Positions 5,135-6,041 of a stretch of DNA of 6,041 nt are shown here, one piece after another; positions within the stretch are counted from its first letter, which is position 1, and each line of letters opens with the position of its first letter. This stretch comes from an uncultured Bermanella sp. (GTDB lineage Bacteria > Pseudomonadota > Gammaproteobacteria > Pseudomonadales > Oceanobacteraceae). The position numbers and the translations under genes are program-made. Below the pieces are notes generated by a model that was given only the letters and a program-made list of their open reading frames with translations, searched no databases and was not told where the DNA came from. The stretch covers positions 1 through 6,041 of the forward strand of contig CAJXIK010000127.1 in the NCBI GenBank assembly GCA_913054445.1, read 5' to 3'.

Positions 5135-5677
5135 CTACTTTTTCTTGATGGGTGCTAACACCATGGTTAGCTGACGGCCTTCCATCTTAGGGCGCAACTC
5201 TACGTTGGCGAGTTCAGAAAGATCATTCTCAACTCGCTTCAGTAGCTTCATGCCCAATTCTTGGTGAGCCATCTCACGACCGCGAAAACGCAAGGTAATC
5301 TTAGTCTTGTCCCCATGCTCTAGAAACTTAATCAGGTTGCGAAGTTTCACCTGATAGTCCCCGTCTTCAGTACCAGGACGGAATTTAATTTCCTTAACCT
5401 GGGTTTGAATCTGCTTCTTCTTGGCGGCGGCCTTTTGTTTCTTCTCTTCATACAGCTTTTGGCCGTAATCTAGAATCTTACAAACAATAGGATCGCCGTC
5501 AGAGATTTGTACTAAATCTAGACTGGCTTCTTGAGCTTTCTCAAGGGCGTCACGCATGGACACAATGCCCAGCTGTTCCCCTTCAGCACTAATTAGTCGG
5601 CATTCCCGAGCCTTAATGTTTTCGTTAATAGATGCCCTTTCAGGACGTGCTCGGTTATTTCTGTTATCGCGTCTAAT
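5135..5677 (-). CDS. infC: translation initiation factor IF-3 (AUU start)
   Basis: 180 residues from an ATT start at 5675-5677, the same length as E. coli IF3. IF3 binds the 30S subunit, prevents early 50S joining and rejects wrong initiator tRNAs and non-standard start codons. The N-domain (about 1-77) includes SINENIKARECRLI and GEQLGIVS. A lysine-rich linker (about 78-93) follows, then the C-domain (about 94-180) with VKEIKFRPGTEDGDYQVKLR and RFRGREMAH. The first ordinary start in frame is GTG at 5561-5563, which would remove 38 residues including conserved N-domain sequence. No ATG, GTG or TTG lies further upstream before the in-frame stop. GGAG (5686-5689) stands 8 bases before this ATT, against 2 bases before an ATC at 5681-5683. 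An AUU start is the known basis of infC autoregulation in E. coli. Confidence 0.95.
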   Translation of the reverse strand: MRRDNRNNRARPERASINENIKARECRLISAEGEQLGIVSMRDALEKAQEASLDLVQISDGDPIVCKILDYGQKLYEEKKQKAAAKKKQIQTQVKEIKFRPGTEDGDYQVKLRNLIKFLEHGDKTKITLRFRGREMAHQELGMKLLKRVENDLSELANVELRPKMEGRQLTMVLAPIKKK

Positions 5678-5682
5678 TGTGA

Positions 5683-6041
5683 TTACTCCGTCAAACTAAT
5701 GTTTTGGCCGCGGCTGGCGACATCGTCTTTTAATAACTGGGCAAAGTCTGCTGGGCTCATTGTGCCTAGGTCTTCACCGGAACGAGTACGCACCGCCACC
5801 ATGTTAGAAGCCACTTCTTTGTCCCCTGCGACTAAGAGGTAGGGAACCTTCTGTAAAGTGTGCTCGCGAATTTTAAAGCCGATCTTCTCGTTTCTCAAGT
5901 CCGATTGCACTCTAATACCGCTTTTCGCAAGAATTTTGGCCACATTTTGAATATATTCACCCTGATTGTCGGTAATATTCAAAACCACCGCCTGAATCGG
6001 TGCCAACCAAGCCGGTAAATTACCCGCATGATGTTCGATCA
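5683..6041 (-). CDS. thrS: threonine--tRNA ligase, C-terminal part (partial)
   Basis: Only the last 118 complete codons and the stop are present; the gene continues past the right edge. The fragment is the C-terminal anticodon-binding domain of class II ThrRS, which reads tRNA-Thr. It contains WLAPIQAVVLNITD, SDLRNEKIGFKIREHTLQ and VPYLLVAGDKEV, all close to the E. coli protein. The frame stays open to base 6041. The TTG at 6004-6006 that looks like a start is simply the Leu of the conserved WLAP. The TAA stop (5683-5685) lies 5 bases before the infC AUU, so the two genes are tightly linked. The catalytic and editing domains are outside the window. Confidence 0.97.
   Translation of the reverse strand, partial: IEHHAGNLPAWLAPIQAVVLNITDNQGEYIQNVAKILAKSGIRVQSDLRNEKIGFKIREHTLQKVPYLLVAGDKEVASNMVAVRTRSGEDLGTMSPADFAQLLKDDVASRGQNISLTE
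5686..5689 (-). promoter_or_regulatory. Shine-Dalgarno of infC inside the thrS 3' end
   Basis: GGAG on the minus strand overlaps the last codons of thrS. It is 8 bases from the ATT at 5677 and only 2 bases from the upstream ATC, so it selects the ATT. Having the ribosome-binding site inside thrS suggests coupling between thrS termination and infC initiation. Confidence 0.7.

Noticed and set aside
6004..6006. TTG as the start of a separate 107-codon gene
   Set aside because: The frame stays open to the window edge and the upstream residues match ThrRS. The TTG is an internal Leu codon.

Overview
This window is a conserved housekeeping block of a gammaproteobacterium. Every gene lies on the minus strand, so transcription runs from high to low coordinates: thrS (3' end only, cut by the right edge), infC, rpmI, rplT, pheS, pheT, ihfA and tRNA-Pro(GGG). 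The gene order, an IF3 of 180 residues, an IHF-alpha of 98 residues and a tRNA-Pro downstream of ihfA all fit Gammaproteobacteria. From memory the PheS and IF3 sequences look closer to Pseudomonas-like proteins than to enteric ones. I cannot name the genus.

Right side (about 4444-6041): the C-terminal anticodon-binding part of threonyl-tRNA synthetase ends a few bases before infC. The open frame of infC extends well upstream of its first ordinary start codon, and the best start is a rare AUU with a well-placed Shine-Dalgarno. A 108-base gap with a GNRA-capped hairpin precedes rpmI (L35), and rplT (L20) follows after 28 bases. In this family L20 usually represses the L35-L20 pair through structured leader RNA.

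Middle (about 2986-4443): a 338-base gap between rplT and pheS holds three nested or simple inverted repeats but no gene I can support. The largest is a 57-base near-perfect hairpin followed by a short U-run in front of pheS, a candidate terminator/attenuator. pheS and pheT encode the two subunits of phenylalanyl-tRNA synthetase. They are separated by an unusually long 112-base gap holding two inverted copies of a REP-like element (a REPIN or BIME).

Left side (1-600): ihfA follows pheT after 40 bases, and an 8-bp perfect inverted repeat abuts its ribosome-binding site. Past ihfA lies an 80-base tandem duplication carrying two terminator-like structures. It leads into a well-formed promoter and a complete tRNA-Pro(GGG) with encoded CCA, whose 3' end is the first base of the window.

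Together the genes supply translation: two aminoacyl-tRNA synthetases, an initiation factor, two large-subunit proteins and a tRNA, plus one nucleoid protein subunit. I see no defence system, mobile-element gene or undescribed multi-gene system here. The interesting material is in the intergenic regions and the start codons.
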